Positions 35,061 through 45,300 of a stretch of DNA of 64,000 nucleotides are shown here, piece after piece. Every line of letters starts with the position of its first letter. Positions within the stretch are counted from its first letter, which is position 1. Source of the stretch: Colius striatus. Taxonomy: Eukaryota > Chordata > Aves > Coliiformes > Coliidae. The notes under the pieces were generated by a model, which saw only the letters and a program-made list of their open reading frames with translations, was not told the DNA's origin and did not search any database. Position numbers and translations under genes: made by a program. The stretch is taken from the NCBI RefSeq assembly GCF_028858725.1, contig NC_084768.1, positions 29,976,664 through 30,040,663 on the forward strand, written 5' to 3'.

Positions 35061-36110
35061 GGGCTGTGTTTGCAGAGCTAAGAGCTGCCCAGGCTGATAA
35101 CCGCAGGCACGGGCTTGGGGATGAGCGAAGGGAGGCCGTGAACCGGCTGCCAGGCGATGGAGGGGCGGTCCCGTGGGGCCAGTGGCTCATGTCGGTGCTG
35201 GGTGGCTCCCTGCCGGCCCGAATCCCGTTGGGGCAGGGGGGTACGAGCTCCTGCCCAGTGCTGGGTGTTCACGGAGCCTGGAGTACCCGGTGGGGGCTTG
35301 GGGAGAGCAGCGTGGGATTGGGGGTGTGTGACAGCTTCGTGGAGGGTCAGGCATTGGACACAGGATGGGACTGACCCGTGGGGATTGTGTCTCTGTCCCT
35401 GTTGTGTCCGTGCCTGCTGCCCTTCCCTGCCTTATCATGTTTTTGTACCGAGCCCAGGTACAATAAACTGCTCAAATATTTGCAGAGATGTCCGTGTGCA
35501 GCCACAGCAGCGATCTCCTCTTGTTTGGCTGGGGGGGAGAATCCACCAGCACTGCGATTTCCCAAGGGAGCCCCGGCTCCGGAGGCCGCCACAGCCCCTG
35601 CTCTGCAGGGCTGGGCAGGAGGCGCGGGGCTGGATGCGGGAGGCTCGCTCTGAGGCCCAAGAGCAGCCGTGGCACCATGTGGCGGGAGGGCACGGCCCTT
35701 GGGATGGCACCCGGCGGGGCAGGCAGCTCTGGCGCCCAGGGGACAGGGGACAAACACACATCTTTTTGGCTGCAAGGTGGCGGAGGCTGGGCTGGCCGCT
35801 CCCCCAGGGCCTCACGCGTGTCATCCCACGGTCCCGCAGCACTTTGGTGCAAGCGGTGCCCTCGGCCATGCCCCTGGCCCTCCTGTGCTTGAGGGGTGGT
35901 TTCAAGCCGCCGTGCCCACCTGCTCGCCATGGCACTGCCTGGCACTGTCTGCACCAGCCCGGCACCAGGCTCCACGGGCCCCGAGGCCGTGTGGCACCCA
36001 GGGGCACAGTGGCTGCCTTGTTGCCATCCCCAGGCAGGCGGTGGCGGCCGGAGAGCAATCCCCGCAGCTCCAGCCGGCCTCTTCTCCTCCCTCCTGGGCG
36101 GGGGGAGTGG
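35061..36110. other. Intergenic stretch HPDL - SELENOP2
   Basis: GC-rich with long but unconvincing open frames. An AATAAA at 35462-35467 lies in a short AT-richer pocket and could end a + strand noncoding transcript leaving the HPDL CpG island, but I see no other support. Confidence 0.4.
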
Positions 36111-36117
36111 ACAGAAG

Positions 36118-36195
36118 ATAAAAGGGAGCCCAGGGCTGGCTGGGCATTGCCAAGAGCTGCTGGGGCTGGGAGCCAGGCCTGGCCAGAGGACGGCG
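36118..36195 (+). promoter_or_regulatory. SELENOP2: TATA-like promoter and noncoding first exon of SELENOP2
   Basis: ATAAAAGG at 36118-36125 is a TATA-like box. About 25-30 bp downstream transcription could start, and GGCG|GTGAGG gives a donor after 36195. A matching acceptor (cttcccctgtgccag, ending 36947) opens the exon that holds the SELENOP2 ATG. The arrangement is inferred. Confidence 0.45.
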
Positions 36196-36962
36196 GTGAG
36201 GAGGAGTGCGGTATTGAGGGCTCCTGGGTGAGAGGGCTGGGGATGGGGTGTGCATCCGTGGGGATAGGGGGTACATCTGTCCTGACCAGGAACTGCAGCC
36301 CTCCTTCCCTACCTCGCTGCAGCATTTTCCCCAGCCCCGTGTCCTCCTCCTGCCCGTCAAATGTGCTGAAACCTGGAGGGACGGGAGTGTCTTGGGGTGG
36401 GCAGAGTTAGGGAATGTGGGGCAAAGGGGTTTCAGGCAGATATTGGGGGTAGGGGGATTAAAGGCTCTGTGCACCCCTCAAGCACTTTGTAGGGCACTGA
36501 AAGCTCTCAAGGTGACTTGAAGGTGAAACCATCCCAGTCCCACTGACTCCGTGCCCATAGCCAGAATGAAGAGGGCTGCATCTCTGCCCACCCCTGAGGC
36601 GAAGACAGAATCCTGGCCACAGCTGGGGCTGGCTTTTGGGGCTGGGGAGGTGGAGAAGGCTCACAGACAGAGAGGGACCTTCCCTGCGGCCACGGGGAGA
36701 GACAGACACCTCAGTCCACCAGCTTCATCTTCCTTTCCTCAACCCCCCAGCGTGGGTGTCCTGCTCCCAGTGCTGTGCTGGGACCAGCATGATACTGCCC
36801 ACCAATCTTTGTCTGCCCCAGAGGGCTGTGTGGGGAGGTGGTTTGAGGTCACAGTGAGGCTGGGAGGAGTCCTGGGATCGAGTCCTGGGGCAGAGGGATA
36901 TCAGGAGGTTCCTGTGAGGGATTAATGCCCCGCTTCCCCTGTGCCAGACCCAGAGGTCCGGG

Positions 36963-38636
36963 ATGGGGCTGCTGGTGCTGGCCCTGGCCACCTGGCTGGG
37001 GCTGGCCTCAGCCTCTGAGGAGGTGACCAACAGTAGCCGGATCTGCCAGGAGGCACCGGAGTGGAGCATCAACGGGTCGAGCCCCATGGCTGGGGCGGCG
37101 GGGCAGGTGACAGTGGTGGCCCTGCTGAAGGCCAGCTGACACTTCTGCCTGCAGCAGGCCCGCAGGTCAGCCCTGCTTCCCTCCCCCACACCCAGCCCTG
37201 CCATCCTGGGGCACGGCACGCGGGGGTCCCCCCACAGCCTGGCCCCCTCGCAGCAGCTCCTTCCCACAGCCTCGGGGGCCTGCGGGAGAAGCTGTCCCGG
37301 CAGGGCACGCTCCACGTCCGCTACATGATCATCAACGAGAAGGCCCCGCTGTCCCGCGCCATGCTGGGGGAGCTGCGGCGCCAGGCCCCGCCGGGCGTCC
37401 CTGTCCTCCAGCCGGAGCCGGAGGACCCCGATGTCTGGCAGGTCTTGGGTGGGGACAAGGACGACTTCCTCATCTACGACCGGTGAGTGGCCCCATCTCG
37501 GCCGAGGCTTTCCCAGGGGGGTTACGGGGTGTTTGATGAGCTCCCCTGTGGCCAGGAGACCCCAGACCCCCTGCCTTGAGCCAGGCCGTGGCGTGTCCCC
37601 GCAGGTGCGGCCGCCTGGCCTTCCACATCCAGCTGCCATACAGCTTCCTCCACTTCCCCTACGTGGAGTCGGCCATCCGCTTCACCCACGGCAAGGACTT
37701 CTGCGGGAACTGCTCCCTCTACCCCAACACCACCTGGGAGGTAAGCGGCGGGGATGGCGGCTGGAGCTCGGTCTCTCTTCTCTCCTCTGGCATTGCCTAT
37801 CAGGATAAAACCAACCCTACCTGCACGTCGGGGACGAGTTCTTGGTTGGCAGCAACTCTCAGCTGTGGTTGAGAGGGAAGGTGATGAAAGGTCTGGAATA
37901 AGGGCAGTTAAATAGGTCAGACCTTTCCAGCTGAGAAGGAATGGACTAAATGGACTAAGTAGCCCAGGTCTGGAATAGTTAACTAAGGTAGCTGGCTGCT
38001 TTGCCATAAGAAAAGGGCGGGCAGTGGACCCAGAGATGGCAAAAAGTAAAGAAGGACATAGCTCTGGGCTCAGCAGGCTTCAGTCACTTCCTAAGAGAAA
38101 AATCCATCCAGAAATACTAAATACAAAGTCTCTTGCCTCAGGAATTCCCTGGAGCACAGACAGCTCGAGCCAAGTGATGAGGATACAGACACTTGTGCTC
38201 CATGTGCTCTAGCCTCTCCTGTCCTCCCCGTGCCCTGGGTCAGAGCTGGAGAGCCTTCGCTCTGACCCCTGCATCCTGTGTGACTGATGCTCGGCTGCTT
38301 TCATCCCAGCTCACAGCCATGCTGGCAGGCTCGCTGTGCCACTCTGTGTGTCCTCACACACTGCACCATCCCTGCTGTTGCTTTCCTCAGGCTAACAGTA
38401 CCATGGAGGTCCCTGTAACCCCAAGTCCGCTTCCCAAACAAGAGGAGAAGGAGTCAGAGGCCCCCATCCACCGCCACAACCCCCTCCATCCTCACCACCA
38501 CCACGAGATCAGCAGCGAGAGAGCTGCAGACGCGAGGGGGGACCCCAAACCTGCCACCCGTGTTCATCGCCACCACGGAGACCGTGGGCAGCCTCATCAT
38601 GGGGGGAAGGAGCAGGAGGAGGGCAATGAGCATTAA
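36963..38636 (+). CDS. SELENOP2: SELENOP2 (SelPb), selenoprotein P with one selenocysteine
   Basis: Four coding exons: 36963-37165, 37270-37482, 37605-37740 and 38391-38636 (stop TAA 38634-38636), 265 residues if the TGA at 37137-37139 is read as selenocysteine. The frame stays open on both sides of that TGA and keeps the selenoprotein P active-site phrase: VTVVALLKAS-Sec-HFCLQQAR, a Sec59-x-x-Cys62 redox motif in a thioredoxin-like fold. A hydrophobic signal peptide (about 1-17) precedes SEEVTNSS. Later blocks DDFLIYDRCGRL, FPYVESAIRF and FCGNCSLYPNTTWE are family hallmarks. Several NxS/T sites suit a secreted glycoprotein. The last exon holds His-rich patches (HPHHHH; VHRHHGDRGQPHH) but no Sec-rich tail, so the protein matches the one-Sec paralogue rather than SELENOP1, the multi-Sec selenium carrier. 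A SECIS hairpin lies in the 3' UTR. A reader treating the TGA as a stop would miscall it as truncated. Confidence 0.93.
37137..37139 (+). other. SELENOP2: In-frame TGA read as selenocysteine (Sec59)
   Basis: The TGA stands at codon 59, exactly where selenoprotein P has its first selenocysteine, three residues before a conserved cysteine. Coding continues in the same frame into the next three exons. Seven bases downstream is a small perfect hairpin (GCCTG-CAG-CAGGC, 37147-37159), placed like a selenocysteine redefinition element; its role is inferred. Confidence 0.93.
37741..38390 (+). other. SELENOP2: SELENOP2 intron 3
   Basis: Starts GTAAGC and ends with a pyrimidine tract and CAG. No repeat or further exon is seen. 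Confidence 0.8.
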
Positions 38637-39395
38637 GCCAGGCTGGGCAGCCTCGCAGAACCCAGTAGTGTGCAGAGTATGCCAGCTCGCTTCCCAGAGG
38701 CACAGGAGGACTCGCTTTGGGCTGCTGCTCACCCGCGGCATCGGTATTACACCTCTCTCCAGCATCCCCCATGTGGGCTGTACTCCTAGGCTGTGACCGG
38801 GGACCAAAATCTCCCTCAGACCCCTCGAGGTGCTGCCTTTTCAGCCCCAGGGCTCGGGTCTGAGCCTTTGTCTGCCGCTGCCTGCCTTTCCGTGCTCAAT
38901 GACGCCTGCCGTGCAATCCGGGAGTCCCCGGTCGCTGCCGGCTGACACCGCACGGAGCAGCGGGGCAGGGGTGGAGGGGCCAGAGCCGGGACGGGAGCAG
39001 CACTGCCCGCATGCCCTGCCTGTCCCGGCACCCCGGGTGTCCTGGCACCCCGGGTGTCCTGGCCGGGAAGCGGGGGGGGGGCACAGCGTGTGCCCCGCAG
39101 GACGCAGTCGCAGGGGATGGGGACACTGGGAGCAGTGGGAGGTCCAAACCCTGTACCCCCCGTAGCTGTGACATCCCGGGGACCCTCCAGGCCTTGCAGA
39201 CAGGGATGTGCAGTGGTGATGGGTGGCCGCAAGATGGTGGCCTTGTCCCTTTTGGAAGCCTGGGGGCTGTACCCGGGGCCCACAGACCTGGGAGAGCAGG
39301 GGGGAGGGTCCCGGGGTCTGTCCCGGGGGAGAAGCGAGATCGGAGGGTGATGCAGATATCTGGAGTATGAATAAAACCTCTGTGAAGTGAGTCCT
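38637..39395 (+). other. SELENOP2: SELENOP2 3' UTR
   Basis: Extends from the TAA to just past AATAAA at 39370-39375. It contains the SECIS hairpin about 260 bases after the stop. Confidence 0.75.
38888..38957 (+). ncRNA. SELENOP2: SECIS element, type II
   Basis: All parts of a eukaryotic SECIS are present in order. Helix I pairs CCGTGC (38890-38895) with GCACGG (38950-38955). The non-Watson-Crick core has ATGA at 38899-38902 opposite CTGAC at 38942-38946. Helix II pairs GCCTGCCGTG with the strand before CTGAC at about eight of ten positions. The unpaired AA is at 38915-38916, 12 bases after ATGA. A mini-stem CCGGG/CCCGG above the AA makes it form 2. SECIS recruits SECISBP2 and the Sec-specific elongation factor so that the upstream UGA is read as Sec. 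Confidence 0.92.
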
Positions 39396-42300
39396 GCTTG
39401 GCCTGGCCTTGCTGCTGGGGTGCCTGCCCCAGGGGTGGGGGGCTTGCTCAGTGCTGGGATGGCCACGGAGGCTTCTCTTGGCTTGGAGGCAGGGGGCGCT
39501 TGGGGCTGGATGTGGACCCCTTGAAGCAGCAGCTGGTGTAGATACCTGGAGGTAAAAGACCGCAAAGACCTCATCTCTTCGTACCTTCTGGTTACCTCCT
39601 GCCAGGATGTGAAGCCAGGGCTCAGCCCCTCGTCCAGGACAGGACATTAACCCCACACTGCCAGCAAGAAGTTTGTCTCAGCACCTGGATCTCTGGCTCG
39701 TAGGTGTGATGTTGAGGCTCCTGCCCTGGGCTGCTGTCATGGGGATGAAGTTGTCACCTTGGATATCTTGCCCTCAGTGCCCAGCCTGGCCTCCGTTGCA
39801 CACACAGCGTGGGGCTGCATCCCTAGCTGCCCCATGCCTGCCTCAGCCCCCTAGCCCTTCACTCCAGCTCCATCAATCACCTCACACAGTCCCAGCTCAA
39901 TGCCTCTCCTCTCTGGGCCCCGTAGCCTGAGTAGGGAGCAGGAGACGTTTGTTCTGCTCAGCATTATCTGGCACCATGCTGTGGTGTGTGTCCTGCTGTG
40001 GTGCGTGTCCTGCTGACGACGCTCTGAGCTGAATTTCTGCCCCACACCCTCAGAGGCTGCACCTCTCTGCCTTCTCTCTGCAGGGGGATGGTCTGGACAG
40101 TTACTGAGACAAGAGCCAGGGTGAAGAGGAGCTCTTCCTCGTGGGGATGAGGGCAACAGGGTCAAGTGGGTCTTTCTCACCAGCCCGGGGAAGCCAGCCA
40201 GGCTCTCTGACGCCGGTCACTGGCTGAGACCTTGCTCCCCCTCTTCCATCTCTCTTGCTCCCTCCCTCCTCCTCCCCCCTTCCTCCTCTACCTGCTCCCA
40301 GCAGCCTGCAAGGGCACCTCTGTCTGCTGCTCCTGCCATCAATATTGAGGTTATCTTTTTCTTCTGGCAGCTGCTGTAATTGAAACAAAGCAGGCCGGGC
40401 CTCACGGGCTCCGCTCCTCTCGCTCATTTTGCCAGTGCTGCTGAGGCAACTAATTCATCTTAGCGCTGTGTGGTTGGCCTCCTTTCCACCAGACCCAGGC
40501 AGAGCCCTCTCCCCACCACAGCTGGTGGGAGCAGTTGTGCTGCTGGGTGCTGCTCCGACCCAGCCTCTGGCCCCACTGCAGGAGATGCCAGGGGAGCTGG
40601 TTAGAGGGGAGAGCTGCAGACTGGAAGGATGCTGATGACTTTTATCTCTTTCTTTTGCCTTCTGATGCTTCCTCAGCCCTTTGGTTAAGTGCCACAGGCC
40701 TGTGCAGCTCCTGAAAGTGTCCTGGGTGAGGAGGTGGCTCGTGATGAGTGGGGTGTGCCTAGAGGTGCATTCCCCTCCTGACTGGCAGACCTGCAATTAG
40801 CAGTGGCAGGTGGAGGGATCACATCTGGTGGTGGGTGGGTTGTCCGGTGTCACTGTGCTGCACTGCTATCATTTGGTTACCTCACAGGAGACAAACTTCC
40901 AGCCCTGAAAGCTTGTTTAGTGTCTTGCTTTGGGTAGAGAAATTGAGGCATGAGAAAGAGCTGTGCCACTGTTTGGGTGAAGTGCTACACATCTGAGCGA
41001 TGGCAAGAGTATAGGGTGAAGTTGCTGCTCTACATATTGTTGTCCAAAGGTCTGAAGGATTTGGGAGGTGCTGTACTTGTGGCCCCCATGGCATCGTTCC
41101 CCCTGAAAGGTGCCAGAGAGCTGGAGCTCTGCAAAACCTATGTCGGTGTCTGCACTCCTGTGATGCTGAGGAGCTTTGCTCAAAGACAAGTGGAAGAGAG
41201 GTGTTTTGGGGGAATTAATGGTCTCTTCACATCACTGATGTCTCTGGGAGTGATGCTGTTAGTAGGAGTCAAAGAGCCCCAAGGAGTGCTTGGCTGCCAG
41301 GGGGGCTGGCTCAGCAGAGGATGGCCCAGGGCAAGAAGCTGGGGCTGACTTCAGGCCCTGGCAGTGCTGTGCCGTGGTACCCTGGTACCATGGCTGTGCC
41401 ACCAGCCTGGAGGAGGACAGATCCCAGCCCCACATCACATGCAGCCTTGGCCCAGTGTGCTCCTCTTGCCAAGATCCTCACAGGGGAGGGGGAACAGCCA
41501 GTCCTAGTGTCAACAGAGGCCTCTTGTGCAGCGATGCTGTGTCAAGAAGAGGAATGGGTCCCTCCTCCTCTGCCCATTCATCTTGCAGCCGGGGCTGGCG
41601 TGCTGCCAAGCCAGGCTGCTTTGGAAACATTTCATTGAGGAGGCAGCTGAGCCTAGGAAAACAGAATGAAAATATACAGAGGGATCACTGTTGTTAGGCA
41701 AAATAACTGTGGGAGGCTGCATTTCTGTCCCCTCAAAGCCCAGCCCAGCTGGGCCCCTCTTGCTTCCATGAGGTCAGGGTGAAGGCTGCTGCCTTCTGTC
41801 GTGGGCTGGGAGCTGGACAACGAGGGCTGGAGAGAGTGTCTTTGGCCAACTTGCTGACGTCCCTGGTGAGTAGGTCTCCAGGTTCATCCCAGCGTGGCGT
41901 CACCCGAGGAGATGGGACAGAGCAGAGAAACAGCCGGGGGAAGGAGCCAGCCCCAGCGCCTCGTGGCCCCTGCACGGCCGCTGGTGGAGGCTGTTGGAGA
42001 CGGGCTGAGGAAGCCCATCCCATCTTGGCCTCGTTCATTCCCATCTGGCTGCCCGGCACCAGTCACAGGGCCTGGCTGGGCATGAGGCCACTGGTGGGAC
42101 AGAGCCCAGGACCTGGGTTTTCAAATGCCTTGGCTTGACCCACCTTTCATCTGCTGGCAGAGGGAGAGCAGAGCAATCCCAAAGCAGCCCCCAGGGACAG
42201 AGTGGGGAGGCACCTCTCTGACTTTTAAGCAAAGGTGCATTCAGTAGGTTTGCCTGTCCCATTGTTTCCTCCAAAAGCTCCCTCCAAAGGCCTCCAACTC

Positions 42301-45300
42301 TCTCCACAGCCATTTGCTGTCCTACGAGAGACCCATCCCAGCTCTTTCCCTCCCATCTGCTGGGTCCAGAGTGTTTTGGGGAGGCAGAGCCGGAGGCACA
42401 GCACCATGGGATAATCAAGGCTCTCTCAGTCCTGCACAGATCTTCCCAGTGCCACTGTGATGCAGCTTTGCGAGGCTTTGCCTCTTCTCTTTGTCCACCC
42501 AGCATGGTTTGGCCATTGCAGTGCAAAAGCCAAGCAGCCGTTTCTCTGTGCTGCTGGTTTCTAGCCCTGATCTTTGCTCACTACCGATGGACAATGGCAG
42601 GGAGGGAATAGTTTTCTCCTGTTATTTATAGTTTTGACTGAGGGGTTGAAGTGATCTCCATGTGAGCAGACAAAGCCCACCCAACACGCCAAGGAGAGAC
42701 ATCCTGCCAGCCTGACATACGTGGATTTCTGTCACAGAACCCAAGGCTGAGGCTGGATCCCATCCTGGTCCTTGCATTTGTAGGAGCTTTCCTAAAACTG
42801 CTACTCCTGTTTTTTGCTGAGAAGCTACTCCTTTTGAGCTGCCATGTGAGAGGACATTTGCCACGTCTCTCTCCATCTGTCTCTTTTCAGACTGAGCTGG
42901 GTGCAACGCTTGAGCTGCCACATTCTACTCTTGCACTGGGTGGCTTCAAGTGGCACAGCCTCATGCTGGGACTGCAGGCGCCTCTGACAAAGCTTTGCTA
43001 CCATCTGCTGGAAGAGGACCTCTGTGTGGATGAGGTCGCAGGATGGAGCCTTTCCTCTTCCTCTCCACACAGACATGCCCGTGGAGATGGCTTTGGAATC
43101 GATTATTGAAATGAATGGTAAGGAGTGTCCCAGCCCAGGTGTCTGATCTCTGGCTCCTGACACCTGCTGCTGAGAGGGGCCTGAGGACGGCAGCTCAGCA
43201 GGGCTGGCGAAACTGTCCCCAGCTGCAAAACCAGCAGCACCTGGCACGAGGAGAAAGAGTCTAAATTGGGCTGAAATGACCTGACTTTTGTCAAAGATGG
43301 TTTGTCATTAGTTAGTTGGGGTTGTTTTTGCCCAGCCAATCAGCATGCCATCATAAGGCCACCCAGCAAATGAATATGCAGTAGTAAAGCCACAAAGCCA
43401 ATCAACATCCAGCGATGTCGCCGACCAGCCAATCATCCCTGTGGCACTGGCGCTTCCCAGCCAATCAGCAGCGCAGCATTGCAATCCCCCAGCCAATCGG
43501 ACGCACAGCATTGTAGCCTCTCAGCCAATCAGCTGTGCAGCATTGTAATCTCCCAGCCAATGGGGCACAGTATCCTCTCAGCCAATCAGCCATGGCACAT
43601 TGTATCCTCTAAGCTAATCAGCCATGGGGTATTGTCACCTCCCAGCCAATCAGCTGTGGCGCATTGTAACCTCCCAGCCAATCAGCCGTGGTGCATTGTA
43701 TCCTCTCAGCCAATCAGCTGTGGGGATTCATACCGTGCCAGCCAATCATCCGTCCCTGTGCTCTGCCCACCCAGAGGATCCCGTCCCGGCTTCGTGCCTG
43801 CAGGGCTCCGCAGCTCTCTTGTGCCCCTGCTTGTTTCACTCCATCACTAAGATTTTGTAGCTCCTGTTTGAGTGTGACTTTGCCCATTTCCCAACCCCTC
43901 TGCATTGCTTATTTAGCTCAGAGAATCTGTGTGTTCCCACCATTGCAGATCTCATCTCCTGAAAAACAAAGTGGATTTGTCTCAGCATGTCATTCCCCGT
44001 CAGTTTAACCTCTTCCTCCTCTCCTGGAAGTCAGTGCTCAGAGCCACTGACGTTGTAATAACCACTGGGGAAGAGTGTTGAAGGCTGTGACACTCTAAGG
44101 GCTTACAGTGTGCCCTGCACTCAGCTCCCTGCCCAGGAAAGGGGAGCGTGCGCTGGGTGACGGCGGGTGCAGGGCTGACCCCAGCCCTGCCCTGACTCCC
44201 ACGTGCCACCCAGCTCGTGCCTCCGAAGCTGGAGCAGAGCTGCTGCTGCAGGCTGCCAGGAGCACTGCTTACACCTCGCTTCACCATCGTCTATTCATAC
44301 TCTTGTATCCTGGGAAATGATTCCCTGCCTATTTTAGCATCTCTAATGAGAGGGTGGGAGCTTCAGCGGCTGATCAGCTGAGACGCTGCTTCCTGCTGAG
44401 CTCAGCCCCCTGCCCGGCCAGGAGGTACTTTGCTCTGTGCCACGGGGCTGAGTGACTCTCTGGAGCACTCTGTGCTTTTAGACTCCACGCTAGCGAGGTG
44501 ACCATTTCTCCTGGAAGCCAAGGGGCTTTGCCCAGCAGCTCCTCTGTGCTTAATTGCTGGCCTGCACAGCAAATGTGTTTGCTGGAAGGGTGCAGAACTC
44601 TCCATGGCAAGGCAGAGGCTCAGCACTTTGCTAATCTTATGGGGGCTGGGGGAAGGCAGCCCTGGCAAGCCAGAGATGTAATGTGTGTATGGGAGAGAGG
44701 CAACAACAGCTCCCAACAGCAGTAATTCTCTGGTCTTGTACGAGGGGGAGTCTGGGTCTGCCCGATCCCAGCCTGACACCTGGTACCTGAGCACCTCACT
44801 CCATTTTCCCTTCTTCCTCGCTGCTGCCCCAGACCATCTACCCATTCCTCCTGCCCCTCTGCTCCTGTGTGACCCCTCCCCAGCTGCAAGAAGGAGTTAC
44901 CCAACCTTTCCCCCTGCCCCACAGACCGCATCCCTGCAGCAGGACTTGCCTCTCACCTATCCCAGCCTCCTGCTGAGGCTCTCCAGGATCCCTGCCAGGC
45001 CCTAACTCCTGGTGCCCGTGGAGGAGGCTGCCCTAGGGATCACATAGCGTGGTACTGGGTGGATCAAAGATGGGCCAACGTTTTTGCCAGGGATTACTAT
45101 CCCCCTTGGCAGTAGACAAAGGGTAGAGAGTCTGCAGCTCCCCTAAGCATCCGCTGCTTTAAACTTACACATCCCTGAGCAGATACAGGGACATACAGAC
45201 AAGCAGAGCTGTTCTTGTATCAAAGTGAGGGTGAGAGCAGCCATCCCACACCCAGTCTTTGAGTTCAGCCCGTGCTGGGAGAGGGGAGATGGTACTTTCA

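Noticed and set aside
35157-36410. 417-residue + strand open frame before SELENOP2
   Set aside because: GC-driven open frame with low-complexity peptide; it runs across the likely SELENOP2 promoter and shows no family resemblance.
37137-37139. TGA in SELENOP2 taken as a premature stop (pseudogene)
   Set aside because: It falls on the family's Sec position, the frame continues with conserved residues over three more exons, and a SECIS is present.
39205-39260. A second SECIS candidate (GTGATGGGTGGCCGCAAGAT...)
   Set aside because: It has a TGA-like start and an AA but no matching 3' core and no stable helix II.
43333-43755. CRISPR-like look of the regular 32-bp array
   Set aside because: The whole unit repeats with scattered changes; there are no unique spacers and the setting is a vertebrate chromosome.
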